Of a DNA stretch of 64,000 bases, positions 31,230-42,816 are shown in pieces. The notes beneath the pieces were generated by a model. That model made no database searches. It was not told the origin of the DNA and worked only from the letters and a program-made list of their open reading frames with translations. The translations under genes and the position numbers were made by a program. Origin of the DNA: Termitomyces sp. T153 (taxonomy: Eukaryota > Basidiomycota > Agaricomycetes > Agaricales > Lyophyllaceae); NCBI GenBank assembly GCA_018296165.2, contig JACKQL020000035.1, forward strand, positions 434,001 through 498,000, in the 5' to 3' direction. Position 1 is the stretch's first letter. Every line of letters begins with the position of its first letter.

Positions 31230-33991
31230 TGTGATTGCTAGTCCCAGGAGTCCTGGGGCTTGGTGGGGTGCTGTCAATGGAAGTCCCAGAGTTTGTCGAG
31301 GGCTCTGTCAAGGTTTTTTTGGAGTTCTCAAGTGTCATCCTCAGGTCTGTAGCCCTTCCAGTGGACCACGCAGGAGTCAAGGATTTGGTTGACCTCATAA
31401 TGATATTTGTTCTCAACTTTGACAGGGGGCAGCCAACTGGGGCATTGCCTGGAGAAGGAGTCCAGAGCATGTTTTTCAAGGAGTCATATGTGGAACATGG
31501 GGTGGAGGCCCTTCAGGCCCAGGGATAGGTCAAGCTTGTAGGCATGCATGGAGATCTTCCAGAGGACTTTGAAAGGACCAAGATGTTTGTGATCAAGCTT
31601 GACAGAGGGCCTTCAGATCTTGAGATTTCATCAATTGAGCCAGACTAAGGTGCTGGGAGGCCAGTTGGAGGTTGGTTTGTGTCAGGCATCAGCATGCTTG
31701 GAGTAGGCTTGATTGGCAGTGTTGATCTCATCCCAGAGGAACTGGAGACAGCAACTTTGTGGGTGACATGGAAGGGAATATCTTTGAGGGATAGCATAAG
31801 TTAGGGGTTGTAGCCCTTGTTGGTGTAGAAAGGGAAAACTCCAGTGGTGGAGTGTGGCATGTTGCTGTAGGTAAACTCAGCAAGTGGGAGTTCTGCATGC
31901 TAGTCATTCTGTAAATAGTTAACGTAGAGGTGGAGATACTGTTCCAACATCTGGTTTACTCATTCTGTCTGTCTGTTGGTCTCCGGGTGATAGGCAGTGG
32001 AGAGGTTGATTCTTATTTTGAGCACTTTGCACAGCAATTGCTAGAAATAGGAGATGAACAGAGATTTGTGGTCAGAGATGATGTTGTCCAGGAGTCTGTG
32101 CTTAGAGAATACATGTTTGAAGAATAATTTAGCAAACTCCAGAGCATTGTCAATGGTGTGGCAGGGGATGAAGAGAGCTTGTTTGGTGAGGTGGCAGACA
32201 ATGACAAGGATTGCATCAAAACCTTCAGAGTTGGGGAGTTCAACAATGTGGTCCATTGAGATTGAGGAGCAGGGGTGCCAGCCAATAGGGAGGGGCTTCA
32301 ATAATTCATGAGGGCAGTGGTGGGGTACCTTGGCTCAGAGACAAGGTTTGCAGGCCCTTATGTATTGTGTGACATCCTTCTTTATTCCTGGCCAAAAGTA
32401 AGTCTGGGAGATGAGCTGAAGGGTCTTACAGATTCCTGGGTGCCCACAGAGTTTATGGTTGTGGTGTTGTTGGAGTATGTCAAGGCAAATGGACTTGTGG
32501 TCCAGAGCATAGATTCGTCCACTCCAGAGCAGGAGGTGGTGGTCCAGAGATAGCGTGAAGGGGTTTTTAGCATTTGACTTATTGGTGGAGTTGTTGCAGG
32601 GGTTATGCTGGGTAAAAAAGGAGTCCAGGGGTGAATTTCTGATTTGGTGGAGGATTCTTTCTTTGTTTAAAATCAGCATGGCATGTAGATGTTTGGGGGG
32701 GATTACCACTCAATGGTTGAACATGTTCTGCTCTGCTTCAAATGACTTCTTCAAATACATGTCAGACCTCTGTGTGAGTGCATTAGGCTTTGCACCAAGT
32801 TGTCCAGGGCAGTAGTGAATGGTAAAGTCATACTCTGAGAGGGTTTCAGACCATTGAGCTTGGCAGTGGCTGAGTTGCTTGTGGTCATGAAGTATTGCAG
32901 ATTGTTGTGGTTAGAGTAGACTTGAATGTGGTGTGGGGATCCCTTGGAGTAGGCCTGCCACTGATGGAAGGCTTTGACAATTGCAAGGGGTTCTTTGTCA
33001 TAGATATCATAGTTGAGTTTTGCAGGGATCATCAAATGGGTGTAGAAAGCAACAGGGCAGAGATCCTTGCCTCTGGAGTCTAACTGGGAGAGTATTCCAG
33101 CCATGGCATAGTCAGAGGCATTGCATTCAAGCACAATTGGTAGGGAGGGGTCGAAATGGTGGAGGACTGAAGTGGAGGTGAAGGCCTTCTTGAGGAGGAG
33201 GAATACACTTTGGCACTTGCTGTCCCAATCCTAAGGAGTGTCCTTCTATATGAGTTGGTTGAGGGGTTTGGTAATTCCAGAGTAGTTGTTGATGAATCGG
33301 CAATAAAAGTTAGCAAACCCTAGAAACAACTGTAACTCCTTGACATTCTGTGGTGGGGGCCAGTTGAGTATGGCTTTAACCTTGGCAGGGTCCATGCATA
33401 CACCATTGGGAGTGACAATGACTCCAAGGTATTCAACCTCTGTCATGTGAAAGGAGCATTTCTTGGGTTTGGCATGGAGGTGGTACTCCCAGAGTCATTT
33501 TAGAATGCAGTGGACATGATCTGGATGCTTTTCAGGTGAGTTTGAGTAGATCAGTATGTCATCCAGGTACACAATAACGAAAACATTGTTCATGTCATGA
33601 AAGATGTCATTCATGAAGTACTGGAAGGTGGCAGGGGAGTTAGTCATTCTGAAGGGCATTACTAGATACTCAAAGAGGCCATAGCGGGTGCAAAAGGCAG
33701 TCTTTCATTCATGTCCTGGAGCAATCTGAACATTGTTATAGCCAGAGCAGAGATCTATCTTTGTGTAGATCTTGGCACTGCAGAGGCAGTCAACAAGGTT
33801 TCTGATCAGGAGGAGAGAGTACCAGTTCTTTTTGGTGACTTTGTTGAGTCCCTAGTAATCTACACAGAGTCTGAGTAATCCATCCTTCTTCTTGGCGAAC
33901 AAGACCAGAGCACCAGTGGTGGAGGTCAACAGGCATATGAAGCCTTTGCCAAGCATGTTGTTGAGGTATTCTTTCAGGGCCCGGAGCTCAA
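31230..33991 (-). pseudogene. R3 pol remnant, 3' part: RT, RNase H, integrase, chromodomain
   Basis: Minus-strand relic closely parallel to R6 pol residues about 430-1358. Visible parts are RT (near 33450-33900), RNase H (MLECNASDYAMAGILSQ near 33080-33134), the integrase HHCC domain (HHNHKLCGHPGICKTLQ near 32440), the integrase core ([16 protein letters not shown] near 32230) and a degraded chromodomain near 31290-31420. Most losses are CpG to TpG/CpA changes creating stops. It begins at 33991, where R7 entered; the upstream part resumes at 42030. Confidence 0.85.
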
Positions 33992-35141
33992 TGATGAGCC
34001 CCAGTTATTGCTGAGCACCATTTTTTGGCATTTCAGACTTAGTGGCAGCTGACTACCTTGAATCCGACACAAGTCACAACACTCAGCACACAAGACTTAG
34101 CCTGAGGATCGGACCGAAGCATGAGACTTTAGCGACCACGAGACTTATTGATCATGAGAAACATCACATTGATCATGAGAAACATCACATGGAGTCTGAA
34201 ACTGGGGCCTAAATCATCAAGGCCTAGACCCTCCCTAGCAATGATTATTAGTGACCCTAGCAACTCTAGTGACAAAATGGCATTCTCTTACTATATATGA
34301 ACAAATTATTAGACGCATACCTTTTTACTATCATTTCTTTTGCCAAGCTTACCAAAATACTTGAATGGCATCTACACTTCAGGTATTGACATTGGACTTG
34401 TTACTTTTTGGTTTCATTTGCAATTAGCTGCCACCAAGACTTCACCTATGATTTTTCACTTAGTTACAGACTGATGCCTCATATGCACCCTAAACATAGT
34501 GACAGACGCCATCACTAGTAGTGCCTATTTGTTTACTTTCCCATACTATACTTTGAAACGTATAAATACTGACTGTACATAGACGCTAAAAAGGACAGAG
34601 AAGAACAATTGGAGAACTGCTATCTTTGAGCTTACTAGCAAGAGATTTCACTTTGCCTCTTTCGCTCTTTTTATTGCCTTCAACCCAGGCTTAGCAATAA
34701 GCCTCCTCAACTTTGACCTTGACTTAGTGTAGTGCCAACTGTGGGTGCCTATCTTAGTTAATCTGACTTAATAATGCTAGCGACTATGGCTAGTGACCAG
34801 TTTACGTTTGTCCCTTAATTTGAGTCTTCCTGTTACTGCCTTTCCCCATCTCTGCCCTATTCCCTCACTCTCCACTACCTCTGTTAGGAGGGCATTTTGT
34901 CTTAGCGACATTACTTGTCTTCACCCTTTTTCTTTCCTGACTGTCACAAGTGACTTCTGCTAGCAATAGCGACTTCTGTTGACTTCACTCCACAACATAA
35001 TGTTTGCTCTAGTTCTCTGGGACGGTTACTGACTCGCCCTCAACTATTAACTTCCTACTGCCAGCTACCCTATCTAGTGACTAGTGTTAGGTCCTCTTTT
35101 TAGGTTTCCTGCACAGCACTAGGCGGCATAGGAGCACATCA
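33992..35141 (+). repeat. R7 5' LTR
   Basis: 1150 bp, TGATGAGCCCC to GCACATCA. A TATAAATA-type box lies near 34560-34567. It is near-identical to 40900-42029, except for a short duplicated segment (catgagaaacatcacatt, near 34155-34190) present only here. Confidence 0.88.
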
Positions 35142-35401
35142 TTTTGGAGCCCACTGTGAGGGACTTTGAAGTTAACCATTCTGCCAGAAACCAGAGCTCA
35201 AGCGAAATGTCACTTGGAAAACTTTGTCAAATCACCTCCACCTTCATTTTTTTGACCCATCAGCACTCTGCGCCAGCAGCCCATCCTTGACCTCTTGCCG
35301 ATGAACTCAAAACCGCTAAAAACCTTCATAATGTTAGCAAAATCCTTGCCAATTTTCTAGGTGCCTTTATCAAAAGTTTCCTCAACGCACCACTTTCACC
35401 T
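35142..35401 (+). other. R7 leader with tRNA-type primer site candidate
   Basis: Directly after the LTR, ttttggagcccactgtgag contains a TGG start like a tRNA-complementary primer site, unlike the self-priming family. The matching tRNA is not identified. The rest may encode the decayed N-terminus of gag. Confidence 0.45.
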
Positions 35402-37417
35402 TTGACCCCAACTGATTCTATCTTTTTCCCAGAAGCACAATCTATCCCTTCTTCACCAACTAACCCCCTTCCTTCACTAAACCCGACAATCGCTAATATG
35501 AACAATGACCCTGTCACTCGGCATACTAGAATGCCGCCGCACAATGACACAACTGCGCCTAAATGGGATGAGAGTCGCCCTAGGGAACTCCCCCAATACT
35601 TCAAGGAACTAGAATACCTCTTTGCTGACTGCGGCATTGCTGATGACACCCAGAAGAAGGAATATGCGTCACAATATGTCTCTTATGACACAGCAGAAAC
35701 CTGGCTTGGCTTACCTGAATTTGGCAATAATATCGGCAACAACGCTCCCCAACCATATACTTACCAGGAATGGAAATTGGCAGTGCTTAGGCTGTACCCT
35801 GGCACTGATGCTAGCACTTGTTATAACCTTGGTGACTTGGAACGGCTGGTTAACCAGACTTTCAACAGCGGCTTAGTGACTTTGGGAAGGTTCTCTGACT
35901 ACTACAGGGATTTCCAATGTATCGCTAGATGGGTACTCGCTAATGGTAAACTCTATTGTAATGAGGAATGTTGCTTGTTCCAACAAAGTATCCCTACGTC
36001 GCTATGGTCCAAAATCATTCGTTGCCTCAAAATCACTCTTCCCGACCACCATCTTGAGGACCCTTACAATGTTGACCAAGTTTTCAAGGGCACCAAATGG
36101 GTTTTAAAGGGAATGGACACCTCTATGACCAAGACCAGCAATGGCACCAGTGGTATTCCTTCATCATCGCCACTCGCTAACACACCAGCCACCTCTTCAC
36201 CTATGCTTAAGCGAGAAACTTTGGAATTAATAACCACCACAGCGATAGTCAGCGCCTTGGAACATTTGGAAGCTCTTTTGACCAAGAGTAACGCCCAACC
36301 TTGTCAACAGTTTGCTAACAGCACTTGCCACTTTTGCAGTGAAATTGGTCACACCATGGTCCGAGGCACATGTATGAAACTGGAGCAAATGATTCAATAG
36401 AGTAAGGTCCATTGGAATGCCAAAGGAAAGATCATTTTACCATCAGGCACTATGATCCCTAATTATTTCGGCAAGCAACTATACATGGAACGCATTGAGG
36501 AATGGCACAGGCTTAACCCAGGACAAATTGTTACCAGCAGACTCTCTTCCAGCACTAACCCGGATCCCGAGCAAGCAGCTATGCAGCAGTCGCTAATCCA
36601 TGAAGTAATGCAACAGGACATTGCTATGGGCCAAGTGCTAAGCAAGGAAGAATGGATCGAGGCTTTGGAACGTGAACTCTTTGCACTCAGGCAACCTGGC
36701 AAAAAGTTTGACAGCATACAAGTCCCCTGCGTGGCTTATTGACCAGCAAATAATACCCCAAAGGCAACACCCCCGACTATCAACACTTCAGTGACTTCAT
36801 CCTCTTCCAATTTGACTTCAGCTCCTGCCACTAAGCCTGCAGACAAAGGCAAAGCATCTGAACATACCGTCATCAATGAACAACCACTCATTGCTAAGGA
36901 ACCCATCACTCAGCCTCCCATTCATCTGTTTTCCAGCATCCCTGGCTGCTATGTACCCCCCGCTAACAGGAATTTCACTGCTCCCAACTGAACTAATGAT
37001 GGTGCATATCGAACTATGCCACCCATTTATGATATTGAGCAGTCCAAGGCAGTTTTCAAATGGGTTTTAAGCACCAAGGTTACAGTATCAGTTGGTGAAC
37101 TTTGCTCAGTATCACAGGACATCCGGAATCAGTTTAGAACAGCAGTTATGCCCAAATGACTAGTAGGCACTGGCACTAATATGGTACAGGACCCCAGCAA
37201 CATTTTCAAAGATATATTGCTGACTTTTGCTATTGAAGAACCCCAGTTTTTGCTAGGATCTAATGTCAATACCGTTAACAGACTTACCTTGGATAGGGCA
37301 CTTTTTGCATCTGTTGACCCCATCAAAGCCTACATCGATTTGCTACCCCATGAAGAAGAGCCAGTGGTGCTCACTGTCACTAAGGATTCTCAGTCACTTT
37401 GTACTGTTATGAAGTGA
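35402..37417 (+). pseudogene. R7 gag and protease-like region
   Basis: One reading frame runs from 35402 to about 37417 with four in-frame stops (near 36398, 36740, 36988 and 37156). The gag core reads LPQYFKELEYLFADCGI and EWKLAVLRLYPGTD, typical of basidiomycete Ty3/gypsy gag. A variant zinc knuckle CHFCSEIGHTMVRGTC lies near 36330-36378. The later part (about 37100-37400) resembles the region following the protease in such elements, but I see no clear DSGA motif. It ends at a deletion junction near 37415. Confidence 0.75.
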
Positions 37418-38234
37418 AATTGTTACTGACAATGGACCTCCCATCCTAAAGGCAGTTACCTACTTGGCAAAGAAGTATAACTTGCACCACATCCGGATCT
37501 CTGGTTACAATAAGCGTGCTAATGAAATGGTCAAGCAGCCCCATTTTGATGTTTGCCAAGCCCTCTTCAAAGCAGTTGATGGTGATCAGTCCAGGTGGAG
37601 TACTGCTACTTACTCTGTATTTTGGTCAGAACGGATTACTGTTCGCAAGCGAATGGGCTGCTCCCCTTACTTCGCGACAACCGGTACCCACCCTCTCTTG
37701 CCAGCTGACATAGTAGAAGCAACATATTTGCAACTGCCACCAAACTCGCTATTGTTGACAACAGACCTCATAGCCCGCCAAGCGATTGATCTTCAACGCC
37801 GCCAAGAGGATCTCAACCACCTTCACAGTCACGTTCTTAGCGCTCGTCACCTAGCAGCCATTCGCTTTGAAACAGAACATGCTGCTATGATCTGCAATTA
37901 TAACTTCAAAACAGGTGACCTTGTACTGATGAGGAATACTAGAATCGAGGTAACACATAACAAGAAGATGAAGCCTTGTTACCTAGGCCCCCTAGTGGTA
38001 ATCTCTTGCAACCGTGGAGGCGCTTACATTATTTGTGAACTAGATGGCTCAGTACTACATTGCCCCATTGCCACCTTTTGCTTAGTCCCCTATTTTGCTA
38101 GAGAACACATAACAGTGCCTAGCAATGCTTTTGACATTGACCCCTCTCAACTCAGAGAACTGGAGCAAACTGAGCTCGTTGACAACAACAATACTGGCAA
38201 CGTCACTAGTGAAGAAGAAACTACCTTTTGCTAA
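37418..38234 (+). pseudogene. R7 integrase C-terminal half
   Basis: Begins abruptly at the second catalytic aspartate block (EIVTDNGPP near 37418) in a different frame from the preceding gag/protease. The motif that normally carries the catalytic glutamate reads EMVKQPHFD, so the glutamate is probably lost to G to A decay. GCSPYFATTGTHPLLPADI and the GDLVLMRNTRIE/GPLVVISCNRGGAYIICEL C-terminal domain follow. The junction shows that RT, RNase H and the front of integrase were removed by one internal deletion. Confidence 0.8.
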
Positions 38235-38694
38235 GCCTTAGCAACTTATCTTGACTCTGCTTTGTTTCTTATTGTGCCAACCCCTATTATCCAGAAAAAC
38301 TATCATGAATATCTTACAAAAACATTAAGTCCTTTCATTTTCACTACTCTTTCATTGTTGTTACTTTGGTTAAGAAGCCTTTCACAGACACATTACTTTA
38401 CATTCTTTTCTTGTTTCAATGCTGTGCTTGGCCCTTCTGTCGCCAGCACTCGGCATGCCTCTAGAGGTATTTTGCCATGATGATCTACTGAGCGTTTGCC
38501 TTCATGCATCGCTAGCGTTAGGTGACAGTCGCTAGTGCATAATGCCCCATTGATCTTGCTTTTCTCTGTTTTTCTTACAAAGTTTCTGAACTATGGCCAA
38601 AATATTTTACATTTTTTTTGGAGCCCCTTAAGGGGGCTAGTCTATGTCTGTGTTACTGACAAAAAAAATATATATGTACAGGAGGTGACTGTTG
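38235..38694. other. R7 region between integrase tail and antisense gene
   Basis: AT-rich, with no supported gene on either strand. It lies between the ends of two convergent genes and may hold their 3' signals. Confidence 0.5.
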
Positions 38695-40724
38695 CTAAGC
38701 GTTGAGGTCAGCATTGTCATCAGGCACCTCCACTGGATCCTCCGCCTCCTTCCAGTCTCCTTCCCTGATGTTGTTCTCCTCCTGCCAGGCCAGAAAGGCC
38801 TGACAGTCATGCTGATATCCCACCAGAGTCACTAATGTTCACTTGGCAACAGTGTAACAGGCCCACACCGCTAACAACTCCTTCCTGGCAGCCTCCAGCT
38901 CCCTCTGGAACTGCTGTTCCACTCCTGCTGCCCTCTTGTCGAAATCTGCTAGCAACGCCACTGACATTAGTGGCATTGGCCAACCCAGATCCTTGCCCAA
39001 CCACTCCAGCTCATTGTCACCAACCTGGCGCAATGGAGTGTCACTCCAGGTCCCCTAGTAACGTGGTTAGCGATCAAGAGGATAGCGAAAGGAAAGCACT
39101 TACCCATCATCAACTTTGACCTCCTCAGCTCTTTCCTCCTCCTCGTCCTTCTCGATGGCAGCTGGGGCGGCCTCAAACTCTTCCTCACCCTTGACCTCCA
39201 TGTTGCTTGCCTCCTGCTTCACCTCAGCAACTGTTGCTAAGGGAGTCATCTCCCTCATCTCCACATCCCCCTCTCCCTCCTCGCTAGCGACCATTCGGGG
39301 TTGCTTAGCACTAGCAACTGATGCAGGACTTGCTGCTTGTTTTTGTGCCAGAGGCACTTTGTTGTCATTGTCATTGTCGCTGCCATCATCACCACTGTCT
39401 TCATTGCTCTCCACCCACTCCTTACTCTTTGCCTTAGCACCCCCACTACTCCCACTTGTCACCTCCTCCTGCAATGTCAGCAAGCTCAAGCTAGAAGGCT
39501 TGAGCTCAATGGACTCCTCTCTTCTTGCTAACTCCCGCTGTCACTCTACAAAAGCCCTCGTGTTCCTTACCGATGCTGCCTTTGTCACTATCTTCTTAGC
39601 GAACTTGCCGCCAGTGCTCCTCAATGACCGTCCATTGTGCAAGCAGCTTTTCCTTGTGCTGTTGCAATGATAACAGGGCTGGACCCCTGTGGGGTACCAG
39701 CAGCCCTCTGGGTCATTATTGGCCCAGCAGTTGTTGCACTAGAGGAAGTTGTTAGTGATGAAGAAAGAAACAATCGCTAAGTGCTTACTGCTCCTTGCAT
39801 GCGCTTATACTCTTGTTGCTTCACTAGCAACACTGTCACCTTACCCTTGGCCTTCTCCAACTTCATGCCAGCTCCCAGGCCAGTATCTACCACCGTCGAG
39901 GCCTTTTGCCAATGAAGTAGGGTTGCCAAGCGCTTGTCGGTAAACATTTCTTCAATTTGTTCCTGCAAGAGCAGTTAGCGACTGTTGCCAAGAGTTAGCA
40001 AAAAAGAAAAGAAAAAGACTCACCTCAATATCCTCGTCCTCCTCGTCTCATGCCTTTGCCTTCCCCTTCCCTTTGCTCCTCAGGATTGTCACCAATCATG
40101 GCGATGTTGCCAACCCCCTAGCGATGCCGCCAGCCACTGCCTTGGGAGTCAAGGGGCCCACCTCTTGAATGTCCCCACAATTTGCCGCCTCCTCACCCCT
40201 GCAACCCTTGCTCCATCCCTCCCCCCTCGCCACCGCTAATGCACCTACCAGGTGCTGGAAGAAGAACTGGTCATTTGGCAACAAGTCTTCAAAAAGCTGA
40301 CATACCTTAGCAGTGTCACTAGCGCTAGCGACTGCTAGGGCACTTACCGTCATTCCTGCCATAAGGTTGTCCATTAGGAACTCCAAGGAGGGATTGACCG
40401 GTGCCTAGCAATCACGTTAGGAATGTCACTAAGAGAAGAAAAGAAGAGACTTATGAAGTGGACGTCAAATGGGCGAACCCATTCCTCCCCCTTGTACTGC
40501 TCGTATAGTTGGCGACACTCCCTCTCGACAGTTGCCAACTCCAGCCACTCAACCCCACTCCCCGCAGTCTTGAACCACTGCAGCCATGTCTGAAAGATAG
40601 CGGTGACTGCCAAGTGAGGATCCTTCACCAAGGAAGCATGAGCCACAGTGAGCAATTGGTCAACACATTCCAGGAAGGCGTGGGCCATCATAGTCTTTTC
40701 GAATTGAGAGGCAAGATCGGACAT
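38695..40724 (-). pseudogene. R7 antisense multi-intron gene with cysteine cluster
   Basis: The minus-strand gene has ATG at 40724 (MSDLASQFEKTMMAHAFLE) and a likely original stop at 38695-38697. Supported introns with donor, acceptor and phase are 39963-40023 (GTGAGT...CAG, 61 bp) and 39739-39788 (GTAAGC...TAG, 50 bp); others are likely near 40300-40360 and 39055-39103. Directly after the second comes a cysteine cluster CX2CX8CX8CX2CX6C (about 39640-39738), then a Lys/Glu-rich acidic region (EDSGDDGSDNDNDN) and a coiled coil (EQQFQRELEAARKELL near 38860-38940). Two TGA codons, near 39543 and 38836, are each explained by CGA to TGA change, so the gene was intact recently. Layout and position (antisense, between pol and 3' LTR, intron just before the cysteines) mirror R6, although sequence similarity is not obvious. 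No known family is recognised. Confidence 0.65.
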
Positions 40725-40899
40725 AGTGATGAGATCGAGATTGTAGTGGAGAGTAGATGAGAAGAAAGTGGGGATGATGAAGTTTAAGCAATACCGCTAG
40801 CTATTTTTATTTGAATCTCTCTGGCGCATGGACCAAGCGATCAAGCACGTGATTTCTGGGGTTGACTGAGGACAGTCAATATTTCAGTATGGGGGAGGA
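40725..40899 (-). other. Upstream region of R7 antisense gene and R7 purine tract
   Basis: 175 bp between the antisense ATG and the 3' LTR. It ends in the sense-strand purine tract gggggagga (40891-40899). Promoter elements are not obvious beyond AT-rich stretches near 40800. Confidence 0.5.
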
Positions 40900-42029
40900 T
40901 GATGAGCCCCAGTTATCGCTGAGCACCATTTTTTTGGCATTTCGGACTTAGCGGCAGCTGACTACCTTGAATCCGACACAAGTCACAACACTCAGCACAC
41001 AAGACTTAGCCCAAGAATTGGACTGAAGCACGAAACTTTAGTGACTGTGAGACTTATCAATTATGAGAAACATCACATGGAGTCTGGAACTTGGGCCTAA
41101 ATCATCAAGGCCTAGACCCTCCCTAGCAATGATTATTAGCGACCCTAGCAACTCTAGCAATGAAATGGCATTCTCTTACTATATATGAACAAATTATTAG
41201 ACGCATACCTTTTTACTATCATTTCTTTTGCCAAGCTTACCAAAATACTTGAATGGCATCTACACTTCAGGTATTGACATTGGACTCATTACTTTTTGGT
41301 TTCATTTGCAATTAGCTGCCACCAAGACTTCACCTATGATTTTTCACTTAGTTACAGACTGATGCCTCATATGCACCCTAAACATAGTGACAGACGCCAT
41401 TGCTAGTAGTGCCTATTTGTTTACTTTCCCATACTATACTTTGAAACGTATAAATACTGACTGTACATAGACGCTAAAAAGGACAGAGAAGAACAATTGG
41501 AGAACTGCTATCTTTGAGCTTACTAGCAAGAGATTTCACTTTGCCTCTTTCGCTCTTTTTATTGCCTTCAACCCAGGCTTAGCAATAAGCCTCCTCAACT
41601 TTGACCTTGACTTAGTGTGGTGCCAACTGCGGGTGCCTATCTTAGTTAATCTGACTTAATAATGCTAGCGACTATGGCTAGTGACCAGTTTACGTTTGTC
41701 CCTTAATTTGAGTCTTCCTGTTACTGCCTTTCCCCATCTCTGCCCTATTCCCTCACTCTCCACTACCTCCGTTAGGAGGGCATTTTGTCTTAGTGACATT
41801 ACTTGTCTTCACCCTTTTTCTTTCCTGACCGTCACAAGTGACTTCTGCTAGCAATAGTGACTTCTGTTGACTTCACTCCACAACATAACATTTTCTCTAG
41901 TTCTCTGGGACGGTTACTGACTCGCCCTCAACTATTAACTTCTTACTGCCAGCTACTCTATCTAGTGATTAGTGTTAGGTCCTCTTTTTAGGTTTCCTGC
42001 ACAGCACTAGGCGGCATAGAAGCACATCA
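40900..42029 (+). repeat. R7 3' LTR
   Basis: 1130 bp, paired with 33992-35141, ending GCACATCA. It is followed by ttga, then R3 pol on the minus strand. Confidence 0.88.
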
Positions 42030-42816
42030 TTGATCTCAGACATGTTGTAGATTTTGCCAAACAGGGGTTAGGCACCTTCTTTGAGGTCAATCTTGTGATC
42101 ATAGGAGTGATGCAGGGGAAGTTCTTTGGCACTCCCTTTAGAGAACACATCAGTGAATTCATGATACTCCAGGGGGACTACTTTGTATAGGATCTGCTTC
42201 TCCATTTCACACTCTAGCAGGGTAGTTTCTGCATGGAGGTGCTCCTCCAGTGGGGCTGGTGTGATTTGTAACTGGAAGGCAGGGGTGCCATCTTGTAAGA
42301 TGCATGCAAAGGGGATAGCGCCAATGATTTTGATATTGAGGTTTCTGGAGTTGACAAGGGTGGGTGACAGGGCAGTAGCAGTTGAGTCCAGAGTGGTGGC
42401 AGAGTTGTTTGGAGGGGTTGAATGTCACTGGTTAGGGTACCGCAGGCCTTTGTATCAATTCTAGGGTATGTTGGGAGGCAGCCATCATGATTTGATCAAG
42501 GGTGACTGAGGTGGGGGTGCATTTTCTTTACTTTCTGGGTTGCTGTTGAAGGTGGAGGGGCTTTGGGTTGCTCCAGAGGTGCTGATGCCAGGGACAGGGA
42601 CATTGGAGTCTGAGATGGACTGGAGGCAAAGGGGGATGGCAGCCACTAGACTTGCTTTGGGGCCAGGAAACCACATAGTGAGGTTCTTCCAGTTGATGTT
42701 AGGATTGATGTCTTGCAGCCATAGAAGTCTGAGCACAATTGGAGTTGACCAGGGGAGTTGGGTGACAAGAAGCCAGGCCCAAAACTGTAGGTCATTGTTG
42801 AGGGTGAGCGTGTTGT
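42030..42816 (-). pseudogene. R3 pol remnant, middle part: second protease to RT linker
   Basis: Minus-strand sequence matching R6 pol from about 17020 to 17570: the end of the second protease (STPIVLRLLWLQDINPN near 42690-42750), the linker, and the start of the pre-RT segment. It is bounded by R7 on the left and R8 on the right, and joins in ancestry to 33991 and 49067. Confidence 0.82.
42812..42816 (+). repeat. R8 target-site duplication (gttgt)
   Basis: gttgt at 42812-42816 is repeated at 49067-49071 just outside the two R8 LTRs. Both copies lie in R3 pol, between the two parts of the second protease domain. Confidence 0.92.

Larger units (their letters stand above)
33992..42029 (+). mobile_element. 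R7: internally deleted LTR retrotransposon with antisense gene
   Basis: An 8.0-kb element of a different lineage. LTRs are 33992-35141 and 40900-42029, with ends TGATG/CATCA. It holds gag and a protease-like region, then an integrase tail; RT, RNase H and the front of integrase are missing. A long antisense gene occupies 38695-40724, followed by a purine tract. Flanks are tcaa (33988-33991) and ttga (42030-42033), both derivable from TCGA by CpG decay, so a 4-bp duplication is likely. LTR copies differ mainly by C/T and G/A changes. Confidence 0.85.
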
